Origin: an uncultured Capnocytophaga sp.
GTDB lineage: Bacteria > Bacteroidota > Bacteroidia > Flavobacteriales > Flavobacteriaceae
Direction: 5' to 3'
DNA length: 21,380 nt
NCBI RefSeq assembly: GCF_938029845.1
Contig: NZ_CALHGG010000146.1
Span: 1-21,380 of the forward strand
A program made the position numbers and the translations under genes. Below the pieces are notes generated by a model that ran no database searches, was not told where the DNA came from, and worked only from the letters and a program-made list of their open reading frames with translations. Shown here piece by piece: positions 1 through 6,721 of this stretch (its first letter is position 1; every line of letters starts with the position of its first letter).

Positions 1-55
1 AGAGAGAGGACATTTTCCAGATTGATAGACAATTTTTATCTTTTTCAACGAATTT

Positions 56-135
56 TCACATACTCTCCTCCAAGTATTCGGAGACTTTCCCTCTCGGAGG
101 GGAAAGCCAGCGAGTGCTCACAGCTGGGTATGTGA
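56..135. repeat. Hairpin-rich, cloverleaf-like element
   Basis: A 7-bp closing stem (TCACATA 56-62 with TATGTGA 129-135) encloses three arms: CTCC 68-71 with GGAG 80-83 (8-nt loop), CTTTCC 85-90 with GGAAAG 101-106, and CCAGC 107-111 with GCTGG 123-127. The sequence is visibly more GC-rich than its AT-rich surroundings. The proportions of the first arm recall a tRNA, but the middle arm is too long, the last loop has 11 nt, and no T-loop sequence is present on either strand. Plus frame 1 is open from base 1 to the stop at 133-135, so the tail of an unrecognised coding region entering from the left is also possible. A dispersed intergenic repeat or a structured RNA are the likeliest readings. 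Confidence 0.4.
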
Positions 136-236
136 GGGGAGGTTTATTTTGCAATATATTGATTATTCACTAATTACAAATCTAATTATAACCTAAAAAT
201 GACCTGCGAAACTTAAACACATTAATTTTCAGAATG

Positions 237-244
237 CAAATATA
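237..244 (-). promoter_or_regulatory. Possible -7 element reading toward the left edge
   Basis: The minus strand reads TATATTTG, a match to the Bacteroidota -7 consensus TAnnTTTG. It lies downstream of the 120-aa minus-strand gene and would start a transcript near base 230 that runs through the hairpin element at 56-135. No matching -33 TTTG is obvious and the region is AT-rich, so a chance match is possible. Confidence 0.3.
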
Positions 245-266
245 TGAAATTATTTTGACACCTCAA

Positions 267-623
267 TTATTTTTTTATAAAACATCGTGTTGTATTTACA
301 ATAATGGTCAGAATAAATGATAATGTATATACAGTAGTTAAAAAATTCAATAATGATGCCAATATGATTAAAAAAAACAATAAAATGGGAGGTATATCTT
401 TTAAATATTCGAGGGGGGAATGCCAAAAGTTAGATGAAAAATATAGATTATCTACTACACTATTTATAAGATATGCTTTTGGGGAGTAATTTGTAATCTC
501 TTCATATTCTGCAATATAAGGTAAAGTATATATGTAGAATAAGAATAGCATAATAATGATTATTAATGTATAAAAATTAAAATCCCGTAGAATGATACAT
601 CCTAATTTGTTCTTCAATTTCAT
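267..623 (-). CDS. Small hypothetical membrane protein
   Basis: I do not recognise this 118-aa protein. It has a basic N-terminus (MKLKNK) followed by a long hydrophobic segment at about residues 15-35, a polar middle, and a second very hydrophobic stretch at about residues 75-110 that could form one or two membrane helices, ending in a basic tail. The predicted topology is a small inner-membrane protein. The ATG at 623 is preferred; a GTG at 629 would add two residues. It lies 86 nt downstream of a small lipoprotein gene on the same strand and shares its extreme AT bias, so the two may be co-transcribed and may have been acquired together. No function can be given. Confidence 0.5.
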   Translation of the reverse strand: MKLKNKLGCIILRDFNFYTLIIIIMLFLFYIYTLPYIAEYEEITNYSPKAYLINSVVDNLYFSSNFWHSPLEYLKDIPPILLFFLIILASLLNFLTTVYTLSFILTIIVNTTRCFIKK

Positions 624-709
624 TTTCACTATAATAAATAAATGAATAAATACCTTATGATATTTTCTAATACCTATTTTAACTAAACTACAGTATAAAT
701 AACTAATAC

Positions 710-1177
710 TTAATCCAAAATCTCTTTTCTTTCATACATTATCTCTTTTTTATTATATACAATAATTTTCTTAATATAATTTTTATTCTCATCTAATATG
801 AACTCAACTAATGCGATTAAATCTCTATCGTAAATTAAGCCATTATCGCTAATTTCTTCGGTATCATTCAAGTTAATTCTCCTATACCACCATCTTTTCT
901 CATAAAAAAAGCAATATATCTCTGCTCTTTTATTTTTCGCAACAGATGAAATATAACTATTATCAACAAAATTTTCTATTTCATATGCTACCTTGCTATA
1001 ATCCTTATGGGTATAGTTTTTTATTTCATAGTAGAAATAATTAAACTTGTAAGATGAGTTTTCATTCATAATCTGTAAAATTCTAGCATTGTAAGATTTA
1101 TCCATTTCGGATATTTTGATATTTTTACTACAAGAAAAAAACAGAAAAGAAATAATAAAATATACAAGATAATTCAT
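710..1177 (-). CDS. Small hypothetical lipoprotein
   Basis: A 155-aa protein with a short type II signal peptide: MNYLVYFIISFLFFSC has a hydrophobic core ending in the lipobox FFSC, so Cys16 is the predicted lipidated residue. The mature part is polar and rich in Lys, Asn, Tyr and Glu, with no motif I recognise. The residues after the cysteine (SKNIK) lack the acidic cluster associated with surface export of lipoproteins in Capnocytophaga and Flavobacterium, so a periplasm-facing location is more likely. It sits upstream of a small membrane protein gene on the same strand in an AT-rich island. No consensus -7 element was found upstream. Real gene likely, function unknown. Confidence 0.55.
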   Translation of the reverse strand: MNYLVYFIISFLFFSCSKNIKISEMDKSYNARILQIMNENSSYKFNYFYYEIKNYTHKDYSKVAYEIENFVDNSYISSVAKNKRAEIYCFFYEKRWWYRRINLNDTEEISDNGLIYDRDLIALVEFILDENKNYIKKIIVYNKKEIMYERKEILD

Positions 1178-1330
1178 AGCAATATTTTGATGGTATTTTA
1201 AAAAGTATGATACAGTTTCACGTGTGCCTATAGTTTATATAAAAGAATGCTAAAGAAAAGGCTTTATAGTCAAAAAGAAATGGTTTGCGAAAAATTAGTA
1301 TAAGCAGGTGTAGGGGCTAATGGCAATTAA

Positions 1331-1456
1331 TCCTTGAATACACTAGACAAAGAGTATATCATATTTCTGTCAGGAGGAGATGGAGTAGCAGCATATAATG
1401 TCATTTTTGTAGTTGATAAACAAAAAATGCTCCATAGATATATCTTAGAAAATTGA
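1331..1456 (+). pseudogene. Probable C-terminal remnant of a lost gene
   Basis: The 306-bp gap between the lipoprotein gene and nadE contains an open segment following an in-frame stop at 1328-1330 and ending at TGA 1454-1456. It has no good start codon. Its translation has protein-like composition, including FLSGGDGVAAYNVIFVVD followed by KQKMLHRYI, a beta-strand/turn pattern like the C-terminus of small Bacteroidota lipoproteins. Upstream the same frame is closed by stops at 1301 and 1328. I read it as the decayed end of a gene, but it could be chance. The rest of the gap shows nothing else. Confidence 0.3.
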
Positions 1457-1483
1457 ATTTAAACTTTATAAAAATATCACATT

Positions 1484-2254
1484 ATGAATACACAAGCTGT
1501 AACACAGCATATAGTGGGGTGGCTACAGGACTACCTCCAGCAAACAGGTATCAAGGGTATGGTTATAGGAATCTCTGGGGGGATAGACTCCGCAGTGGTC
1601 TCCACTCTATGTGCCCAAACGGGTAAGCCCGTATTGTGCTTGGAAATGCCTATACACCAAGCCCCGAACCAAGTGAGCCGAGGACGCGCTCATATAGACT
1701 TTCTTAAAGAGCGCTATCCCAATGTAAGCAGCTTAGAGGTGGATCTCACCCCTGTGTTTGATACCTTTGTAGGGCAAATCCCTCCAGCTGAGACGGATAA
1801 CGCTTTGGCATTAGCCAATACACGTTCTCGCCTTAGAATGACCACGCTTTACTACTTTGCGGGTTTATATGGCTATATGGTGGTAGGTACAGGCAACAAG
1901 ATAGAGGATTTTGGCGTAGGCTTCTTTACCAAATATGGTGATGGTGGGGTAGATGTTAGTCCCATAGCTGACCTAATGAAGAGTGAGGTGTATGAGCTGG
2001 CCGACTACTTGGAGATTATCCCTGAGATACGTCAGGCACCTCCTACCGACGGTCTTTTCGGAGATGATCGTACCGACGAAGACCAGCTGGGGGCTTCCTA
2101 TCCCGAATTGGAATGGGCAATGACCTTTGTAGAGGAAGGTCAGAAGGAGGAAGGTCTCACTCCACGCCAAGAGAAAGTACTTTCTATATTCAAGCGACTC
2201 AATAAGGCTAACCAGCATAAAATGCAGCCGATACCCGTTTGTAAGATTCATTAG
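1484..2254 (+). CDS. nadE: NH3-dependent NAD(+) synthetase NadE
   Basis: NadE amidates deamido-NAD+ (nicotinic acid adenine dinucleotide) to NAD+ using ATP and ammonia, the last step of NAD synthesis, in the cytosol. The 256-aa protein is the usual length for the ammonia-dependent form; there is no N-terminal nitrilase (glutaminase) domain. The PP-loop ATP-pyrophosphatase motif SGGIDS is at residues 31-36. Other family signatures are TGNKIEDFGVGFFTKYGDGG, the following DVSPIADLMKSEVYELA, and the C-terminal HKMQPIPVC. It starts at the ATG 28 nt after the upstream remnant; no clear promoter or Shine-Dalgarno sequence is visible. It appears monocistronic: the next 361 bp are repeats and then the prc promoter. 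Base composition is normal compared with the AT-rich region to its left. Confidence 0.96.
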   Translation: MNTQAVTQHIVGWLQDYLQQTGIKGMVIGISGGIDSAVVSTLCAQTGKPVLCLEMPIHQAPNQVSRGRAHIDFLKERYPNVSSLEVDLTPVFDTFVGQIPPAETDNALALANTRSRLRMTTLYYFAGLYGYMVVGTGNKIEDFGVGFFTKYGDGGVDVSPIADLMKSEVYELADYLEIIPEIRQAPPTDGLFGDDRTDEDQLGASYPELEWAMTFVEEGQKEEGLTPRQEKVLSIFKRLNKANQHKMQPIPVCKIH

Positions 2255-2257
2255 TCT

Positions 2258-2299
2258 GTAGCTAGTTATTAGTTGTCAGTTGCTAGTTATTAGTTATTA
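2258..2299 (+). repeat. Tandem heptamer repeat (6 units)
   Basis: Directly after the nadE stop there are six consecutive 7-mers: GTAGCTA, GTTATTA, GTTGTCA, GTTGCTA, GTTATTA, GTTATTA, consensus GTTnnYA. It belongs with the heptamer array at 2478-2542 on the far side of the REP-like element. Confidence 0.75.
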
Positions 2300-2326
2300 A
2301 TGTGAATCAATAGTAGAAAAACAATT

Positions 2327-2380
2327 GTATAGTCCAATTCATTAAGACGCAATTTATTGCGTCTCTACGGGGGACTATGC
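2327..2380. repeat. REP-like nested palindrome, copy 1
   Basis: A perfect 9-bp hairpin, AGACGCAAT (2345-2353), TT, ATTGCGTCT (2356-2364), is nested inside an outer stem ATAGTCC (2329-2335) with GGACTAT (2372-2378), extendable to 2327/2380 through one G-U pair. The right flank CTCTAC (2362-2367 region) is shared in inverted form with copy 2. This form of palindrome is typical of repetitive extragenic elements. Confidence 0.7.
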
Positions 2381-2409
2381 TTTTGGTAATTGTCTTAGTC
2401 AGCGTATGT

Positions 2410-2435
2410 GTAGAGACGCAATTTATTGCGTCTTA
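2410..2435. repeat. REP-like palindrome, copy 2 (inverted)
   Basis: The same core hairpin recurs at 2414-2433 (AGACGCAAT, TT, ATTGCGTCT). Its flanks are inverted relative to copy 1: copy 1 reads TAAGACGC...GCGTCTCTAC and copy 2 reads GTAGAGACGC...GCGTCTTA. The two copies therefore form a head-to-head pair about 90 bp across (2343-2435), like a BIME. It may also act as a transcription terminator or mRNA stabiliser for nadE. Confidence 0.7.
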
Positions 2436-2477
2436 GACAGTTAGTTTGTAGTGTTTTAACTGTTGATTGGCATTATT

Positions 2478-2542
2478 AGTTCTCAGTTCTCAGTTCTCAG
2501 TTCTCTAACTACTAACCACTGACCACTAACCACTGAAGACTG
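2478..2542 (+). repeat. Tandem heptamer repeats, two types
   Basis: Four exact copies of AGTTCTC (2478-2505) are followed by five degenerate 7-mers ACTACTA, ACCACTG, ACCACTA, ACCACTG, AAGACTG (2508-2542). Read on the minus strand the second group becomes GTGGTYA-like, so both groups share the pattern GTnnTYA seen at 2258-2299, once on each strand. Confidence 0.75.
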
Positions 2543-2588
2543 AATCGTTAAAGAATATAAAAAATATTTTATTCTCACAATAAAGTAG

Positions 2589-2596
2589 TACCTTTG
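2589..2596 (+). promoter_or_regulatory. -7 element of the prc promoter
   Basis: TACCTTTG matches the Bacteroidota -7 consensus TAnnTTTG, 19 nt before the prc start codon, giving a very short 5' leader. No clear -33 TTTG is seen. Confidence 0.6.
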
Positions 2597-2615
2597 CGAA
2601 TTATTAAATAAACCA

Positions 2616-4715
2616 ATGAAAAAAAATATTTTTATTCTTTTCTTCTTAGGACTCATCTCCTTTGCTTCTTGTAGTTTTACAGGTAAAAAGTTTGAACACA
2701 CAGGTGAAGGAGACAGAGAGCGTTATTTGATGGATGTGATTGAATACCTCATCTCAAGAGGACACTTTAGCCAAAGAACCTTGGATGATGCCTATTCTAA
2801 GCGTGTCTATAAGGCTTATTTGCAATACTTGGATCCACAGAAACGCTATTTTATCCAGTCAGATATCAATGAGTTCAAGAAGAGTGAAACAAAACTAGAT
2901 GATGATCTTAAGAATAAGGATACTTCCTTCTTTACGCTTACCTATACCCGCCTAAAAGAAAGGATAGAGGAGGCTAATAAGCTTGCTGAGGAGCTGCTCA
3001 AACAGCCTTATGAATTTTCAAAGGAAGAAACAATAGACTTGGACTATGAGAAAATTCCTTATACCAAGGATAAAAAAGCTCTTAAGGAACGTTGGCGCAA
3101 ACTGATTAAGTATTCTATTCTCTCTAATATACTTATCAAAGAGAAAGAAGAGCAGGATAAGAAAGAGAAGGATGCCAAATATGTAGTTAAGGATAGTGAA
3201 ACCCTCAAAAAAGAAGCACTGGAGGCAACCCAAAAGTCCTTTGAGGAGATGTTTCTTTCTTACAAAGACCTTACTCAGGACGATTGGTTTGGAGTTTATC
3301 TCAATAGCTATATGGAGGCTACAGACCCCCATTCTAGCTATATGGCACCTGATATCAAAGAACGTTTTGACCGTGATATCTCTGGTAAGTTCGAGGGGAT
3401 TGGTGCTGTTCTCCAAAAGAAATCTGATGGGATTCGTATTTCCGATATTATCATGGGAGGGCCTGTATGGAAAGGCAAGCTCTTGGAAGTAGGTGATTTG
3501 ATACTTAAAGTAGGACAAGGAGCTGATGATCCTGTGGATGTGATTGGAATGCGATTGGAGGATGCTGTAAAGCTTATCAAAGGGAAAAAAGGTACAGAGG
3601 TACGCCTTACTGTAAAGCGTATGGATGGTAGCATACAAGTGGTACCTATCAAGCGTGATGTAGTGGAGATAGAAGAGACCTTTGCCAAATCAGCCCTTGT
3701 AAAGAATGGTCAGCATACTTATGGAGTGATTAACTTACCTTCATTCTATATCAATTTCAATAATTCTCGTGAGCGTAACTCGGCTTCGGATATGGCCTTG
3801 GAGATAGAAAAACTCAAGAAAGAGAATGTAGAAGGTATCATCTTGGACTTGCGTAACAATGGTGGTGGCTCACTCTCCAAAGTAGTGGAAATAGGTGGTC
3901 TCTTTATCAAAGAAGGTCCTATCGTACAAGTACGCAGTGCTAACAATAGCATGCAAGTATTGGAAGATAGTGATGGTATTGTACAATGGGATAAGCCTCT
4001 TATTATACTTATCAATGAACTCTCTGCCTCTGCCTCTGAGATATTAGCCGCAGCTATGCAGGACTATGGTCGTGCGATTATTCTCGGTAGTAAGCAATCT
4101 TATGGGAAAGGAACCGTACAAGAACTCATAGATCTGAATCGAGAGGTGCGCAATAACCTCTTGGGAGATATGGGGGCGGTGAAGCTCACTCGTCAGAAAT
4201 TCTACCGTATCAATGGAGGCTCTACTCAGCTCAAGGGCGTTAATAGTGATATAGTGATTCCAGATCGTTACCAATATATCAAGGTAGGAGAGCGAGAATT
4301 GGAAAACCCACTACCTTGGGATGAGATACATAAGGTAGCTTTCACTCCATGGAAGCAAAACCAGAACTTTCCCACCGCTATAGCTAATAGCAAGAAGCGT
4401 ATAGAGGGCAGTCCGCTATTCAAGCTCATAGATGAGAATGCACGCTGGGTACAAAAACAAAAAGATGAAAATACCTATTCACTCGAATACAATGCCTATA
4501 AGAAACAGGTTGATGAGAGTGAAGCCATGATTAAGAAGTTTAAGGAGCTAACTGAATACAAATCAGCCTTACAATTTGCCTCTCTCCCTGCTGAAGAAGA
4601 GAAAGCCAAGGCCAATGAAGATGTGAAAATTCGTCGTGATCGTTGGCATGAAAGCCTTCAGAAGGATGTGTATGTGGAGGAAGCTGTATCGGTGCTTAAT
4701 GATTTGTTGAAATAA
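2616..4715 (+). CDS. prc: Tail-specific (C-terminal processing) protease, lipoprotein
   Basis: A 699-aa S41A-family endopeptidase related to E. coli Prc/Tsp, which cleaves proteins with nonpolar C-termini in the periplasm. The type II signal peptide ends at Cys19 (lipobox FASC), so it is membrane anchored; E. coli Prc has a type I signal. Domains in order: helical N-terminal domain (about 30-240), PDZ domain with GIGAVLQ and GDLILKVGQG (about 260-350), and S41 catalytic domain with DLRNNGGGSL and NELSASASEILAAAMQDYG. By comparison with Prc the nucleophile is Ser472 and the general-base lysine is Lys498 in YGKGTVQ. The Prc-type C-terminal domain (about 560-699) is also present. It has its own TAnnTTTG promoter and is followed by a terminator-like hairpin. 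Full length, no defects seen. Confidence 0.95.
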   Translation: MKKNIFILFFLGLISFASCSFTGKKFEHTGEGDRERYLMDVIEYLISRGHFSQRTLDDAYSKRVYKAYLQYLDPQKRYFIQSDINEFKKSETKLDDDLKNKDTSFFTLTYTRLKERIEEANKLAEELLKQPYEFSKEETIDLDYEKIPYTKDKKALKERWRKLIKYSILSNILIKEKEEQDKKEKDAKYVVKDSETLKKEALEATQKSFEEMFLSYKDLTQDDWFGVYLNSYMEATDPHSSYMAPDIKERFDRDISGKFEGIGAVLQKKSDGIRISDIIMGGPVWKGKLLEVGDLILKVGQGADDPVDVIGMRLEDAVKLIKGKKGTEVRLTVKRMDGSIQVVPIKRDVVEIEETFAKSALVKNGQHTYGVINLPSFYINFNNSRERNSASDMALEIEKLKKENVEGIILDLRNNGGGSLSKVVEIGGLFIKEGPIVQVRSANNSMQVLEDSDGIVQWDKPLIILINELSASASEILAAAMQDYGRAIILGSKQSYGKGTVQELIDLNREVRNNLLGDMGAVKLTRQKFYRINGGSTQLKGVNSDIVIPDRYQYIKVGERELENPLPWDEIHKVAFTPWKQNQNFPTAIANSKKRIEGSPLFKLIDENARWVQKQKDENTYSLEYNAYKKQVDESEAMIKKFKELTEYKSALQFASLPAEEEKAKANEDVKIRRDRWHESLQKDVYVEEAVSVLNDLLK

Positions 4716-4761
4716 TCATAACTTTTTAGATTTTTCTAATTAATACTGAGTTTTTAATTTT

Positions 4762-4796
4762 AACGCTTTGAAGAGTTCTCTTTGGAGCGTTTTTTT
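4762..4796 (+). terminator. Terminator-like hairpin after prc
   Basis: AACGCT (4762-4767) pairs with AGCGTT (4786-4791), the interior can extend through AAGAG/CTCTT, and a run of seven T follows (4790-4796). It lies 46 nt after the prc stop and only 27 nt before the next start codon. Confidence 0.65.
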
Positions 4797-4823
4797 AAGG
4801 GAAATAAAGAACCAAAAACATCT

Positions 4824-6023
4824 ATGAAAATAAAAATAATCTTGACGATGTCCATTATTACATTTTTTCAGCAATTATTTGCACAACCTATCACCCAAAA
4901 ACAAATTTTTGCAGAAGATGTATCCAAGATAAATTCTTTGGAGAAAGCCATTCAGCAGTCTGAATTGGTAGTGAATTATCTGCTTCAGGAACACTATACC
5001 CCAAGTATTTCAATCTGTGTAACCAAGCGAGGATTTCCTATTTGGGAACATGGATATGGCTATGCAGATATAGAGCAGAAAGTACCTGTCAATACTCGTG
5101 AAACGCTTTATAGAATAGCCAGTGTCTCCAAACCTCTCACAGGGCTATCCCTTACCAAGATGCAGGAGCAGGGATGGATAGACTGGGATTGTTCGCTCTA
5201 TGACTATGTACCTTATTTTCCTAAGAAAGAGTATGACTTTACAGTAAAGCAGCTAGCAGGACACTTAGCTGGCATACGAGCCTATAAGGGGAAAGAAGTC
5301 CTTCTTAATCATTTTATGAGTATTAAGGAAGGGATAGGAGTATTTTCCCAAGACCCCTTACTCTTTGAGCCAGGTACCCAGTATTATTATAATAGCTATG
5401 ATTTCAACTTGGTTTCTTTGGCTATGCAAGAGGCTAAAAAGGAACCTTTTGAGTGGTATGTAACTCATAATGTATTGGAGCCTTTGGGAATGTATCATAC
5501 CTTTCCTGATATGGGAGGACTTTCCCCTAATCAGTCGATTCCCTATATGACAGATAAGAAGAAGCAATTCAAGAGAACCAGCGATGTCAATAACTTCTTC
5601 AAGCTCGGAGGGGGAGGTTTCCTCTCCACGGCTTACGATGTAAACCTAATGGGACAGGCGATACTAGGTAAGGCTTTCTTAAAACCAGAATTCCAAGAAC
5701 AGATGCTTACCTCACAACAACTCAATACAGGGAAAAATACAGGTTATGGTATAGGCTGGCAGACGGCTCCTGATTGGCAAGGACGTACCTACTATGGACA
5801 TATAGGCAATGGGATAGGCGGGTATGCTTGGTTCTATGTGTATCCAGAGGAGGAAGTAGTATTTACTTTCCTATTCAATACTACCAATCCCTCTATAGAT
5901 GAATATATGCACCGCATTATGGATTGTATGCTCAAGGGAGCTTCCTATAAGGAATACACCACTACCAACTATCCTGTTATCCATAAAGTGAGAGCGGAAG
6001 AAACCACTGCTCAGACAAAATAA
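4824..6023 (+). CDS. Periplasmic serine hydrolase, class C beta-lactamase family
   Basis: A 399-aa beta-lactamase-fold hydrolase (PF00144 type: esterases, D-aminopeptidases, LACTB-like and AmpC-like enzymes). The type I signal peptide (MKIKIILTMS..., cleavage near FA20-Q21) sends it to the periplasm. The SxxK motif is S100-V-S-K103, with Ser100 the acylated nucleophile. The YxN-equivalent is Y189-N-S191, as in LACTB-like members rather than classical AmpC. The KTG-equivalent is H326-I-G328. These substitutions argue for an esterase or peptidase rather than an antibiotic-resistance beta-lactamase; the substrate is unknown. The upstream TTG at 4782 lies inside the terminator hairpin, so the ATG at 4824, which begins the signal peptide, is chosen. 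The SDR gene follows after 14 nt, probably co-transcribed. Confidence 0.88.
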   Translation: MKIKIILTMSIITFFQQLFAQPITQKQIFAEDVSKINSLEKAIQQSELVVNYLLQEHYTPSISICVTKRGFPIWEHGYGYADIEQKVPVNTRETLYRIASVSKPLTGLSLTKMQEQGWIDWDCSLYDYVPYFPKKEYDFTVKQLAGHLAGIRAYKGKEVLLNHFMSIKEGIGVFSQDPLLFEPGTQYYYNSYDFNLVSLAMQEAKKEPFEWYVTHNVLEPLGMYHTFPDMGGLSPNQSIPYMTDKKKQFKRTSDVNNFFKLGGGGFLSTAYDVNLMGQAILGKAFLKPEFQEQMLTSQQLNTGKNTGYGIGWQTAPDWQGRTYYGHIGNGIGGYAWFYVYPEEEVVFTFLFNTTNPSIDEYMHRIMDCMLKGASYKEYTTTNYPVIHKVRAEETTAQTK

Positions 6024-6037
6024 AGAAACACGAATAC

Positions 6038-6712
6038 ATGAAGACTATTTTAATCACAGGAACCAGTAGAGGAATAGGGGCCGCCCTTGTTGAATCTTTT
6101 GAAAAGGAAGGTTTTAGAGTACTTGCTCTTTCCCGTAGCTATCCTCAAATGTATAAGGAGGGTAATACCACTTATATTCCTTTTGACATTACCCAAGAGG
6201 AAAGCCTACATGAGTTGGTCCGTTTCCTACAAGAACAGCATATCCGTCTTGATATAGTGGTCAGTAATGCTGGCAAACTCATTAATGAGCCTTTTGCAGA
6301 GATTTCCTATATTCAGTTGCAAGAAGTCTATCAGGTAAATGTATTGGGCGTATTTAGGCTTATACAATGCTTACTGCCAATGCTCCAAGAGCAGGCACAT
6401 GTAGTTACCATTAGTAGTATGGGGGGAGTACAAGGTGCTATGAAGTTTGCAGGTCTTTCTGCTTATACCTCTTCCAAGGCTGCTCTTATAGCCTTGACAG
6501 AATTATTGGCTGAAGAATACAAAGACACCCAATGGCACTTCAATTGTTTGGCCTTAGGGGCTGTACAGACGGAGATGTTCTCGGAGGCTTTTCCTGATTA
6601 TAAAGCTCCTGTTACAGCAAAAGAAATGGCGCAGTACATCAAAGATTTTGCACTGCACCAATATCCTTATTTTAATGGAAAACTTTTACAAGTAGCTTCC
6701 ACAACACCTTAG
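6038..6712 (+). CDS. Short-chain dehydrogenase/reductase
   Basis: A 224-aa classical-type SDR with a Rossmann fold; NAD(P)-dependent oxidoreductase of unknown substrate, cytosolic. Visible motifs: cofactor loop TGTSRGIG (7-14), SNAG in the fourth strand, catalytic Ser127 in ISSMGG, and Tyr143-TSS-Lys147 (YxxxK). Arg33 in LSRS after the second strand hints at NADP(H) preference, an inference only. It is slightly shorter than typical 245-250-aa SDRs, mainly at the C-terminus. It lies 14 nt after the serine hydrolase gene on the same strand, so the two are likely one transcript, and ends 9 nt before the convergent DUF4837 gene with no terminator hairpin between them. Confidence 0.9.
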   Translation: MKTILITGTSRGIGAALVESFEKEGFRVLALSRSYPQMYKEGNTTYIPFDITQEESLHELVRFLQEQHIRLDIVVSNAGKLINEPFAEISYIQLQEVYQVNVLGVFRLIQCLLPMLQEQAHVVTISSMGGVQGAMKFAGLSAYTSSKAALIALTELLAEEYKDTQWHFNCLALGAVQTEMFSEAFPDYKAPVTAKEMAQYIKDFALHQYPYFNGKLLQVASTTP

Positions 6713-6721
6713 TTTAATAAC

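Noticed and set aside
56..135. Canonical tRNA
   Set aside because: The first arm fits, but the middle arm is 22 nt, the last loop has 11 nt, and no TTCRA-type T-loop or CCA end is present on either strand.
304..489. Plus-strand ORF of 61 codons
   Set aside because: It lies opposite the better membrane-protein frame on the minus strand and has no recognisable features or promoter.
2345..2433. CRISPR array
   Set aside because: Only two palindromic units in inverted orientation, with no regular direct repeats or spacers.
3018..3638. 206-codon antisense ORF within prc
   Set aside because: It is a shadow of a strongly supported S41 protease gene and shows no protein family features.
4782..4823. 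N-terminal extension of the serine hydrolase from a TTG start
   Set aside because: The TTG and following codons lie in the terminator hairpin and T run, and the ATG at 4824 begins a proper signal peptide.
4824..6023. Beta-lactam resistance gene
   Set aside because: The YxN and KTG motifs are replaced by YNS and HIG, as in LACTB-like esterases and peptidases, so a resistance function is not supported.
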